From: Zygnema cylindricum
Taxonomy: Eukaryota > Streptophyta > Zygnematophyceae > Zygnematales > Zygnemataceae
Reading direction: 5' to 3'
Length of the DNA: 32,500 nucleotides
Assembly: GCA_037447655.1 (NCBI GenBank)
Contig: JBBHKE010002291.1
Location: forward strand, 1 to 32,500
The notes under the pieces were generated by a model. It was not told the DNA's origin, searched no databases, and saw nothing but the letters and a program-made list of their open reading frames with translations. Below, in pieces: positions 8,707 to 17,651 of the stretch (position 1 is its first letter; the number at the start of each line of letters is the position of its first letter). The position numbers were made by a program, and so were the translations under genes.

Positions 8707-10459
8707 CTCAGTTCTAAATGCAATTCTCGGCGCCGAAGTCTCTCCCTCTCCCCCCTCCTTTCGGGGGTACCTTTTCAGAGTGAGCCTCCCCACTCCCATG
8801 TCCTTCCACTTCTCTCCCTGAGGAAAAAGACAAAACAAAGAAATTTGAAAAGTAAAAGATAAAAAAAAAAAAAGTTTAAGACAGTGAGAGGAGGGAGTGA
8901 GAGAGATGCAGCAAAAGAGAGAGCGAAATAGACAGGTAGATAGAGATAGAGAGAGAGTGAGAAAAGTGTGATAGAGAGAGATGGGGAGAGAGAGAGAGGG
9001 AGGAAGGGAGTGAGAAAGAGGGGAGGGAGGGAATGAGGAAGAGAGGGAGAAAGAGAGAGCGAGAGGGATCGATCAAGGGAAAAAGGGAGCGAGAGTGGAG
9101 ACAGAAAGGGCGAGAGGGAGAGCAAGAAAGCGAGAGAAAGAGAATAAGAGAGGGAGAGAGGGAGAGAGAGGGGGAGAGAGAGAAGAGGGAGGTGGAAGGA
9201 GAAAAAGGAAGAGCGAGACAGAGAGAGACGAGGGAAGAGAAACAGAGAGTGAAGGGAAGAGAGCGAGAAAGATCGAGAAAGAGAGAGTGATAGAGAAAGA
9301 TAAATAGACATAGATGTAGATAGAGAGAGCGATAGAAATTGAGAGTGTAAGGAAGTGGGTGATAGGCAGAGAGAGTGAGGGAGACGAGAAACTAGAGGGA
9401 GAGAGGGAGGGATGGAGATAGGGAGAAAGAGAGAGTGGGAGGGAGGGCGAAAGGGAGCGAGAGAGACAAAGAGAAAGATCGAGGGAGAGATTCAAGAAAC
9501 AGGGAGAGAGATAGAGCCAGAAAGTGAAAGAGAGAGTGAGGAGAAAGATCAAAAGAGAAAGAGGGAGAGAGAGAGACCATCAGAAACAGCTTGACTTTGC
9601 CCTCATAAATCATCTCCACGCCTTCCTCCACCTTTGCCTTCAACGACGGACTGTCCGGTTGCTTCTCGTCCTCCCCCTCTTCTGCCACGTCAGCACCACA
9701 TGCAACGTCAGCATACTGCCCCATCAACCTGTGCCACGTCAGCATATACGCCATCTCGACATATATATGCCACGTCAGCATAGGTGACACGTCAGTATAG
9801 TGCCCCATCAACCTATGCCACATCAGCATAGTGCAACAACTTTATGCCATGTCAGCACAGATGACATGTCAGCGTAGTGCAATGTCAGTCTCACATGACA
9901 CGTCAGCATTTGAACAAAACGTCCACACACACAAGAAAAAAAAGCAAAAAGAAAGATAAGAAAACAAAAAGAAATGGAAAGAAAAAAAAAAAAAAAAACT
10001 GGAAGAAAGAGAGGAGGGAAATGGGAAGAAAATATCACCCTCGTCTCCAGCCCCTCCTCCTCCTCCTCCTCCGTCACCATTTTCTTTCACTGGCGGATTT
10101 CCAAAGGGTTTGTTTGTGTTAAGAAAGGACAAGAAAGGGGAGGAGGAGGAGGGAGGTGGAAAAACAGAGGGAGAGGGTGTCGGAAAAATTGCTGATGTGC
10201 CAAAAGATGCTGACGTGACAAAGGATGGTGCTGACGTGGCAAAGGATGTCGCTGACGTGGCAAAGGATGTCGCTGACGTGGCAAAGGATGGTGCTGATGT
10301 GGCAAAGGATGGTGCTGACGTGGCAAAAAGGGTTGATGTGGCAAAAGGGGTTGATGCGGCAAGGGTCGATGACGTGACATTTTTTGTCTTTTGCTGAGCT
10401 GGCGAACCGTCATTGGCCGATGCGGAGGAGAGCCAATTGACAACGTCGGAAAAATCGGC
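8707..10459 (-). CDS. NUP50-like nucleoporin with RanBP1 domain (incomplete at both ends)
   Basis: Three exons were recovered on the minus strand: 10459-10039, 9681-9578 and 8817-8707. The acceptors are TTTTCAG, GTGGCAG and CCTCAG. The donors are GTGATA, GTCTCT and GTGTGT. Phases fit exactly (0/1, 1/0, 0/0), giving 212 residues. Exon one reads ADFSDVVNWLSS, then about ten F-A-T-S-A-P-S-like repeats, then NKPFGNPPVKENG and a run of glycines. Exons two and three read EEGEDEKQPDSP, VEEGVEMIYEGKVKLFLM and GEKWKDMGVGRLTLKRY, ending APRIAFRTE. Acidic linker, K-x-K-L-F and W-K-D-x-G-V-G-x-L are RanBP1-domain hallmarks. FG-like repeats before a RanBP1 domain match NUP50/Nup2, which act in nuclear import with Ran and importin alpha. 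The N-terminal importin-binding exon and the second half of the RanBP1 domain were not found. RanBP3-type proteins are an alternative. Confidence 0.7.
8880..9577. repeat. GA-rich purine tract in the NUP50-like intron
   Basis: Almost pure purine on the plus strand, made of GAGAGA, GAGAGG and GGGAGA units. It fills the intron between exons 9681-9578 and 8817-8707, so it reads as a pyrimidine tract of about 700 bases in the transcript, leading into the 3' splice site. Long open frames here on both strands are low-complexity artefacts. Confidence 0.85.
9682..9912. repeat. Degenerate TGCCACGTCAGC array in the NUP50-like intron
   Basis: About ten copies of a GCCACGTCAGC-like motif lie at irregular 15-35 base spacing. 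Variants include ACATCAGC, ATGTCAGC and AACGTCAGC. A longer segment, TGCCCCATCAACC, recurs near 9718 and 9803. On the gene's sense (minus) strand the motif reads GCTGACGTGGCA, the inverse of the motif inside the preceding exon. The copy at the low-coordinate end contains the CAG acceptor of exon 9681-9578. Confidence 0.75.
10191..10382. repeat. In-frame coding minisatellite, 21/18-bp units
   Basis: Ten units begin at 10191, 10209, 10230, 10251, 10272, 10293, 10314, 10332, 10350 and 10368. The plus-strand consensus is GCTGACGTGGCAAAGGAT plus three bases. Every unit is 18 or 21 bases, so length changes keep the frame. On the minus strand each unit encodes F-A-T-S-A-P-S or a close variant within the NUP50-like exon. 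The plus-strand reading ADVAKDG is also open but has no ATG, and is taken as a shadow. Confidence 0.85.
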
Positions 10460-11345
10460 CTGAAAAGAAATTAAAAGTAGAATTAGATTTACAATGATTC
10501 AAAAAACTCTACAAAAAAATTTTCGCCTAACCTCAAAGAGACCACTTTCATGTTATCGTATTGAGAATATATTTTAATTATATTAAAAAATTATATATAT
10601 ATTAATTATACATATTAATTAAAAGAATCGATCCGGCTTCAAGTTATTTTCTAATAAAACAAGGAGTGAATGCGGTTGTTGCGAAGGTGAATTTAAACAG
10701 CATGGGCATTATCATTGACGTTTTTAACATTAATAATAACATTATTTCTTGTTTTTTTAGTTTTTCGGATTATTATTAACGTTTTATCGGGTAGAGTCAA
10801 TACCGCTTTGTTGCTTGATAAAATTATAAATAAACACACACACACACACACAATGAAAAATTAAGAAATGTAAATTAAAAATTAATTTAGTTAATTATGT
10901 AAATTGATCAATAAGTAAAAAAACAAAAACTCTATGAAGTGGATATCATGCATGTTTGGAACCAAAAAAGAGGGAGACAAGGAGAGAGAGAGAGGGAAGG
11001 TGATTCAAACAATACACATAGAAAAGATATTTGTAATAAACAAACATAAATTAACAAACATATTATTAATCAAGTGGTTTCACGCACAACAGCTCCATTA
11101 TATCGCAATAAGGGTTTATCAAATTATTGACAAGCTTAACAAACCGATAAGTGTAGGGAACCTAGTACAAAAATTAGTACGTAAAAATCCTTGACCAAAC
11201 ACTATGGACTTAAATTCTGCGTACAATGTACGAAAAACAAAAATCCAGGTATAAAGTCAAACATTTGGTACAAGTAAATTCTTCCCTATGGGAAATTGGG
11301 AATTCATTACGGTCCGGTAGCTGAGAACACTTTTCGACAGCTTAA

Positions 11346-11431
11346 GAAACAAAATGTACTACCCGTACGAAAAAAAGTACGATATTGAGAAACAAAATGT
11401 ACTAATAGTACGAAAAAAAGTATGATATGTA
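11346..11431. repeat. 43-bp tandem duplication rich in GTAC
   Basis: Two adjacent copies start at 11346 and 11389. Both begin GAAACAAAATGTACTA and continue through GTACGAAAAAAAGTA to GATAT, with a few substitutions. Each copy has two or three GTAC palindromes. Confidence 0.75.
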
Positions 11432-11837
11432 CAGATAAAACGTACAGATACTGATAATCTCGCAATATTGTTATCGATATGACACAATCATCAACAATAT
11501 CACCATCGGCTCGATATGTCGACTATCGAGAGCGTTCAAAAAGGTACATATTGATAATTAACAGAACCTATTCGATATGCATCAATACTAATAAAGGGTT
11601 GAGGGGCGTGGACAACTTTGAACCGCTTATCAAATTAGCGTTATGGAAAAAATTAGTAGTATTATTAACGGCATTTAATAAGGGGCCAAAAAAAAAAGGC
11701 AATAAATTGAGGTTATTAATACAAATAGCGGTATGCGGTGGAGTCCTTTCACATACTTTTTTGATCACTGAGCACACGATATGACTTTTGGTGTATTTTA
11801 GAAACATAAATGTAGGAACTTTCTTGTTACGGTCTTA

Positions 11838-12210
11838 GTATGGAGATATTAGTATGGAGACAGGTAACAGTTTTGAGATGTTAACATGGAAATGTTAGTA
11901 TAAAAATATTATTATGGAGATATTAGTACGAAAATAGAGAATGCTATATATTAGCATGGAGATATTAGAATGGAGATGTTACCATCGAGATATTAGCATG
12001 AAGCTATTCCCAAGGAGTTAGATATTAGTAAGGAGATATTAGCATGGAGATTTTAATATGAAGATATTAGTATGGAGATGGATAAAAGTATTGAGATATA
12101 AGCATAGAGATATTAGTATGAAGACATCAGAATGGAAACATTCGCATGGAGATAGATAACAGTATAGAGATATTAGCATGAACATATTAGTATGAAAAAT
12201 TAGTATGGAG
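11838..12210. repeat. Degenerate minisatellite, unit about 14 bp
   Basis: A strand-asymmetric array of ATGGAGATATTAGT-like units with many substitutions and small indels, roughly 25 copies over 370 bases. Stops occur in all plus-strand frames. It abuts the left end of the MITE at 12215. Confidence 0.75.
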
Positions 12211-12214
12211 ATAC

Positions 12215-12755
12215 TACACCGCGCATCGTTATTAGTGTCAAAGTTTAAATAGTGTGGAAGTAAATATACCGTCATTGACGCTAATTAAGAATTTAAAAAA
12301 AAAAAAAAAAAGGTGTATTCTAATTTCGGCGTTTATGCTAATTTGGGAACAGCAAAAATGGAATATTCGTTGTAATATTATATACATTAATATATATATC
12401 CGTACAAAATATAAAAAATCGTACGCCGTCGTGAATTTAAATATCCGTACATGCTATTCTAATTTACGTGTCAGACTAATCCCGTTATTTTGAGCGCACG
12501 TTCCTATGCGTGTGCGTCTGATTTAATTCATTTTTTGTAAATTTTCACTAGAAAAGGTACATTTATGTACGGTCTGACATCGACCGTATACCACACTATT
12601 TATATTTTATTGTACTTTCGGGCTTTCCGCTATTTTGTTCGGTACCTTAATTAACGTCAAGGAAAAAATAAAATCATGTATCCTATTTGAAAAAAAAATC
12701 AAAATTTTAAGAATCCAAATTAGGGACTTTGACACTAATAACGATTCACGGTGTA
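12215..12755. mobile_element. MITE with about 30-bp terminal inverted repeats and TA flanks
   Basis: The left end from 12217 reads CACCGCGCATCGTTATTAGT. The right end, read inverted from 12753, gives CACCGTGAATCGTTATTAGT. Both continue with GTCAAAGT. TA lies at 12215-12216 and 12754-12755, consistent with a TA target duplication. A second inner inverted pair, AAATAGTGTGG at 12247-12257 and its complement at about 12591-12601, adds to the foldback. The 537-base interior encodes no recognisable transposase. TA insertion would fit Tc1/mariner-type mobilisation, but no enzyme source is seen. Confidence 0.7.
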
Positions 12756-13536
12756 GTTTTCGGCTTTGACATCATGGCGATTTTCATAAATCGAATCGGA
12801 CGATCAATTACGGTAGACATACAATGAACCCATTAACTGGCGGTACAAAGTTACAAAGTGAAGGGGCCACTGATCGTACATTCGTACCGTATGATTTTTG
12901 ACTTGCTTCCAAAAAATATGAGCACCTGCGTCAATTGACGTCACTGTTTCACTGCCACCGACATCTGTTATCCGGGCAGTCAAACAAAAGAATAGAAAGA
13001 TTTCCGCGTGCCTTAAATTGGGCCCAAAATCTTGTTACGGAGTACGGACACATCCTCTTGCTGGATGATCGTGCTTTTTTAGTTTTTACATTTCCTTTTT
13101 CTGCTGCTCATTTCTTTCGCCAGCATGCTCTATCAAACCACCTGTAAAAAAAAAATCACGTCGAAAATCACATAAAGGCTGTACATGCAAGTAATTTTAG
13201 CACAATTAAGTTTTGTGGAATCTTTTTTCCGCGGGTTCTAACAAAAGATTGCTTCCAGCTCACTTGTCTCTCGCCTTTAACCCTTTCATTTATTGCACGA
13301 TTTTTTAAGTAGACATCGTTTATTCGTCTTCCTGTTCCTTTTCCAAGTTAGCGGGAGTTACTCGGCCTAGGCAGAGAGCATTTGCTATCAATAATCGAGT
13401 CAAAAATGCTAAAATAGGAACTTCACTTCGTTTCCACTTTTGTTTTCTTGCATCATCGCTAGCAGCTAGACAGCCATATGATTTTGCAAAGAACTTACTT
13501 TGACACAACCTTTTCTTTGCAGTTTATTCGCCAAAA

Positions 13537-16363
13537 ATGGCTTCTTCCGCATTCATTCTGTGTTTTTCCACCGCTTTGTTTTTCTTTACTGGATTCTCAC
13601 AAGCTTTGTCTCTGGCAACTGAAGAATCTGTCGATTCTCCTCCTATATTAGGCTCCATCGTTTTTGCAGTCGTGGGCCGCACAGAATATGCTTTTGACCT
13701 CTATTCGCTACCCTCTCCATCACTTGAAGCTGAGATAAATCCCTTAGACAATTTTTTGGAGCTTGGAACAGCCAGAAAATCTGACAATCTTTCTGGAGTA
13801 GGAGAAAATCATAAAACTCTTTTGCTAGAAACCAAATCTCTCGAAGAAATCCACCACACAGCTGGTCCTTCAGTAAACTACAACGGACAATTTATTCCTC
13901 CTGACTCCAAGTTAAGAGAGGTCCTTTTAAAAACGTACCCTTTGATCTTGGTAGAGCTGACAGTGCATCTCCAGACATTCTGTTTGTTTCTGAACGGAGT
14001 GAAAACATTGCTGAGATATTTTTCCAGGGATTTGGAACATCAAATGCTCTCCAGTTGACCCATGGCTTGGCTTTTCATGACCATCCACGCATAGTACCAG
14101 GAACTGCTGAGTTAATTTTGCTGGCTACTGAGCTGCCTTCAGGGAAACCAAGGCAGGGTTGGACAGCAGTATACAAGCATGACTTTGAGAGCAACAAGAC
14201 TATGGTGAGTCCTTAAGTTCCAAAAAGAATTTATATGCAGGGATAGAATTGAAGATGTTACGGAGCATTTGTGTTAGTGTAAGTTCTGATCTTATTTCTG
14301 CTGATGAAGTTATGAAGCCATATTCTGGGATAAAATCATTGTGTTTTAATTGTGTTTCTGCTTCTGCTATGGGCTGGCGGGAGCACTTGTTTCATTTATT
14401 GAGAGTCTATGGCTTGCCTAATTGATGGAATTTTTTCTCCTGGCAAACAATACCAAATATTGGTTTTTGTTTATCAGCTATGAGTTTTGTGGTTTTTTTT
14501 GGCTGTTGTACAAGTCATATTTGACACCTTGGTTACTTCTGTGGGCAAAAATACCTGTCATTTAATTGGCCACTGTGATTGTCTTCTCAACATAATTGCT
14601 TATTTGATAATTACTCACTTTTTGGCTTTTAACTATCTTTCCATGATTAGGATTTTATATTTTCTATAACTTCTTTCTAACTTCCCACATTCATGCTTGC
14701 TATCTTGTTTCTGTTTATCATTTGCTATGTGTAGCGTCTGACCCCTAAAGGCATCACCGACTACAGTCCTGCTGTGTCTCCTTCAGGAAAATGGGTAGCA
14801 GTAGCCTCAACAGAGGGTCACCCATGGCAGCGTGAGTTCACCGTCCTGCCACTTGATATCTTCATCTTTCAAACATCGGACGGTTCAAAGCGGCGACTCA
14901 TTGCAGCTAATGGCAGCTGGCCATCCTTTGGACCCAACGACAAAACCCTTTACTTCCATAGAGCTGCTTCAGATGGCTGGTATAGTATCTTCAAGGTGGA
15001 GCTCCCAGAGAATTTGGCAAGCGTGGAGGGGCCTTTGGAGGCTGTGAGAGTCACTCCCCCTGGGGTACATGCTTTGACTCCTGCAGCTGCCCCGTCAGGA
15101 AAATTTCTGGTTGTAACAACAAGGCGACCTCCTTCAGTGATTCGTCATGTTGAGGTGTTTGACTTGGAGGCCAAAAACTTTATTCCACTGACTGAGCTCG
15201 TCCATCCAGACGCCCAACATTATAGCCCTTTTGTGTCTCACGACTCTTCGAGAATCGGATATCACAGGTGCCGAGCAGCAAGTAATTCCGTATCTTACAC
15301 AGAGTTAGAACTGGGGGGAAGTTTATCAGGGAAAAGTCTAACCAGAGATTACTCTGTCCCTAACCTCGAGTTTCTGCGATCCCCTCAGCCTGGACTGTCT
15401 CTTTTACGGGCAACTGGTGATTTTCCTGTCTTTTCTCCTTCTGGGACTTTAGTGGCAATGATTCCGACTGTCGGTGCTCCAAGTTCAGGAGTTGTAGTGA
15501 TGAACATTGATGGGAGTGATCGACGTGAAGTGTTCAGAGGGGCAGCTTTTGGATTGTCTTGGAATCCTGTGAAAAATGACACTTTATACACTAGTTGTGG
15601 TGGAATATTTGCATCGGAGGACACGGCAGTACAGATTGTGGCTATATCAGGTGCAGATAAGGGCAGCCTTGAAAAAGGGGAAGGAAATAACAACCTTGCT
15701 CCACAGCCACGACCTACATGGCGAGCACTTACAAAATCTGGAACTGGGAACAATGCATTCCCTGCTGTATCTCATAATGGAAAGAGAGTAGTATTTCGCT
15801 CTGGCCGGTCAGGACACAAAAATTTGTATATTATGGATGCTGAGGAAGGAGAGGAAGCTTATTTGAAGAGATTGACAGACGGGCCATGGACAGATACTAT
15901 GCCGGCATGGTCGCCAGATGGAAAGTGGATTGCTTTCAGCTCAGACCGTGAACTGAAGGGAACATTTGGTATCTACTTAGTTCATCCCGATGGTTCTGGA
16001 TTGCACAAATTTTTCTGTACTGGGCCTGGAGGCAGATCCACTCACCCCTTTTTTAGTCCTGATTCCACAAAACTTGTGTTCACAACTGATTACGCAGGAC
16101 TCTCTGCAGAACCGGTTACAATGGCACATCAATATCAACCATATGGTGAGATACACGTCATCAATCTAGACGGAACTGGTTTAATTAGGATGACTCATAA
16201 CCAAGTAGAGGATGGGACCCCTTCATGGGGGGCATCATACATTGGTCCAACGGACATTCGAAAGGAGGGGAAGAAGGTTTCATGTAGCTTTACGGACTTC
16301 AGGTATTTGAGTGGCCCTGTCAGTAATGGAGCATTTAGCAATACCACTGTTATTTGTCGATAG
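13537..16363 (+). CDS. Secreted TolB-like (PD40) beta-propeller protein, frame break in exon 1
   Basis: Exon one is 13537-14204 and exon two 14735-16363, joined in phase 0 by a GT-AG intron. Together they give about 765 residues if a -1 shift near 13930 is allowed. Residues 1-25 are a clear signal peptide (hydrophobic run ILCFSTALFFF, then SQALS). The rest is a chain of WD40-like/PD40 propeller repeats: DYSPAVSPSGKWVAVAS, FSPSGTLVAM, FRSGRSGHKNLYIMDAEEGE, PAWSPDGKWIAFSSDRE and HPFFSPDSTKLVFTTDY. This order matches the plant family annotated as TolB-like or DPP6 N-terminal-like, whose biochemical role is not established. The peptidase domain of DPP enzymes is absent, as usual for this group. 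The reading frame changes between VNYNGQF and ILFVSERSEN, both conserved blocks; without the shift the protein stops at 14058. Confidence 0.85.
13926..13933 (+). other. Frame change at TTTTAAAAA (slippery-type heptamer)
   Basis: The codons in the upstream frame are CTT TTA AAA ACG. The downstream conserved frame begins with AAC at 13932, one base back. The heptamer T TTA AAA at 13926-13932 fits the X XXY YYZ pattern. One extra A in the A5 run at 13929-13933 would also repair the frame. A missing base (assembly error or true mutation) is the simplest explanation. I found no short intron with GT-AG borders giving the right phase. Confidence 0.6.
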
Positions 16364-16522
16364 GAGCTATCGTAGTGTGTACAGGATGTGAATGAGGATT
16401 TGTACATGACTTACAGGTTTTGTTCTTCGGTTCGTTCGCTGCCTGTTGTTGTAATTCTCCTGCGAGTTCTGCTGGCAAAAATTGTAAATTCTAGTGTTAT
16501 TTTGTAGACTTTTGCCAGCAGA

Positions 16523-16740
16523 TTTTTGTATTCTCTTGCATTACTATGTTTTAGTGAGGTTAGAAATTGTACATATGTTTCAAATAAATTTGCTTGCTTT
16601 TTTTTTGTATTTTCTCGCAATGCTATGTTTTAGAAATGTACATATATCTCAAATGTTTTCGTTGTTTGCTTTACATATGCAACATGTGATAAGCAACTGA
16701 TTCAATAAATGGTTACTATCTTCAATAAATGGTTACTAGC
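16523..16740. repeat. Tandem duplications in the TolB-like 3' region, with poly(A) signals
   Basis: Segment 16523-16600 (from TTTTTGTATTCTCTTGC through CTATGTTTTAG to TTGCTTGC) is repeated imperfectly at 16602-16672. Further on, 16701-16720 and 16721-16740 are 20-base tandem copies (TTCAATAAATGGTTACTA) with one mismatch. AATAAA occurs at 16583, 16704 and 16724, so the duplication multiplies candidate polyadenylation signals. Confidence 0.75.
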
Positions 16741-17506
16741 TTCATAAGTGACCAATCCTATGCTTGTTCTTTTACAAATGATTTAGTATGACGAATTCAG
16801 GTTGATATGCCTCGCTTGTTCCTGACGGGGAAAAAGGTGCTATAGAATTTGTTCTGATTACAAGTTGTAAATTTTGCATTCATATTTCTCTGTTCCTCTG
16901 TTTTGCTGAGCTATTCTGCTTCACAATGATGAGCCCTATGTTTGTATAAATACAAGCAGAACTGCTTAAAAAATAATTTGAGCTCATTAAGGATTTATTT
17001 TCGAAGGAATTGAAAAGTGGTCATAGATATTTTTGCACTCTGTTGCATCCATACTCTTTTTTGGTGTTCTCACCACAAAAGCTACCTTGTGGGATCATAC
17101 TTGTGATTTCGAGACTACCGAAATTCTGGTGAGCAATTTAAGAAATCAAACATGAGGACAAACACCTAAGCCGACGGTGTTGATAATTTTTATAAGAGGT
17201 AGATCCATTCGCCATTTGAAATTGTGATGGGTCGATAGACGATTGCACGTAGGTCACAAATTTTACCTTGTGAAAATTTGAAAGTTGAAACTTTGAAATT
17301 TGAATGCGGTCATGGCGCCTCTTTTTGCACGGCGCGTCGTGACGCAAGCGACAGCTGTCAAACTACAGGAAAAAAAGTACCGTACTGTATATTACAGAGT
17401 ACAATCATATACCGTACTTCATAGCAACAAATTCACCCTTTAACTGTTAAAGTCACAAATGAGATGCGTCGGCCGTTTTTTGTCGGTCATTTCCACTGGA
17501 AGATAG

Positions 17507-17514
17507 TATAAATA
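17507..17514 (+). promoter_or_regulatory. TATA box of the MSI4-like gene
   Basis: TATAAATA lies 138 bases before the start codon at 17652, which would place transcription start near 17540 and leave a 5' UTR of about 110 bases. The upstream 200 bases contain paired CCGTAC sites (about 17379 and 17413). Confidence 0.55.
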
Positions 17515-17651
17515 GCTGAGCTCTACCTAGATGTCACTCGTCCCAGAAATGGGACGTGCTCCGGGAAGACGTTTGATTGCAGTTCCTTCATGATTAACTG
17601 TAAACGAAGGAAACCTTAGGCCCATTTATCAGAAGAGAGTTTCACGCAGCC

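Larger units (their letters stand above)
10460..13536. other. AT-rich spacer with repeats; no gene recognised
   Basis: About 3 kb between the 5'-most NUP50-like exon found and the divergent TolB-like gene. It holds a (CA)9 run at about 10834-10852, a dozen GTAC sites between 11164 and 11445, a 43-bp tandem duplication, a 14-bp degenerate minisatellite and a MITE. The missing first exon of the NUP50-like gene and two promoters should be here, but I could not identify them. A minus-strand open frame at 13320-13508 and a plus-strand one at 11479-11784 match nothing I know. Confidence 0.6.
16364..17651. other. Intergenic region, TolB-like to MSI4-like
   Basis: Tandem genes on the same strand. 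The first 380 bases are the repeated 3' region of the TolB-like gene; the last 300 hold the probable promoter of the MSI4-like gene. No exon was recognised between them. Confidence 0.6.

Noticed and set aside
8775-9594. Long open frames on both strands in the GA-rich tract
   Set aside because: They encode only S/L/P or R/E/G repeats dictated by the purine tract. Only the short ends at 8707-8817 and 9578-9594 are real exon sequence.
10110-10397. Plus-strand open frame of ADVAKDG repeats as a gene
   Set aside because: No ATG, and no recognised splice or family context. The minus-strand reading has correct exon borders and a domain match.
8497-12210. CRISPR-like array
   Set aside because: The repeats are direct tandem minisatellites or coding units without uniform unique spacers, in a eukaryotic genome.
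13320-13508. Minus-strand open frame as the missing first exon of the NUP50-like gene
   Set aside because: No resemblance to the importin-binding N-terminus of NUP50, and no donor of suitable phase.
13873-13974. A short intron to explain the TolB-like frame change
   Set aside because: Candidate GT donors and AG acceptors here do not give the required frame, and would remove the conserved VNYNGQF block.
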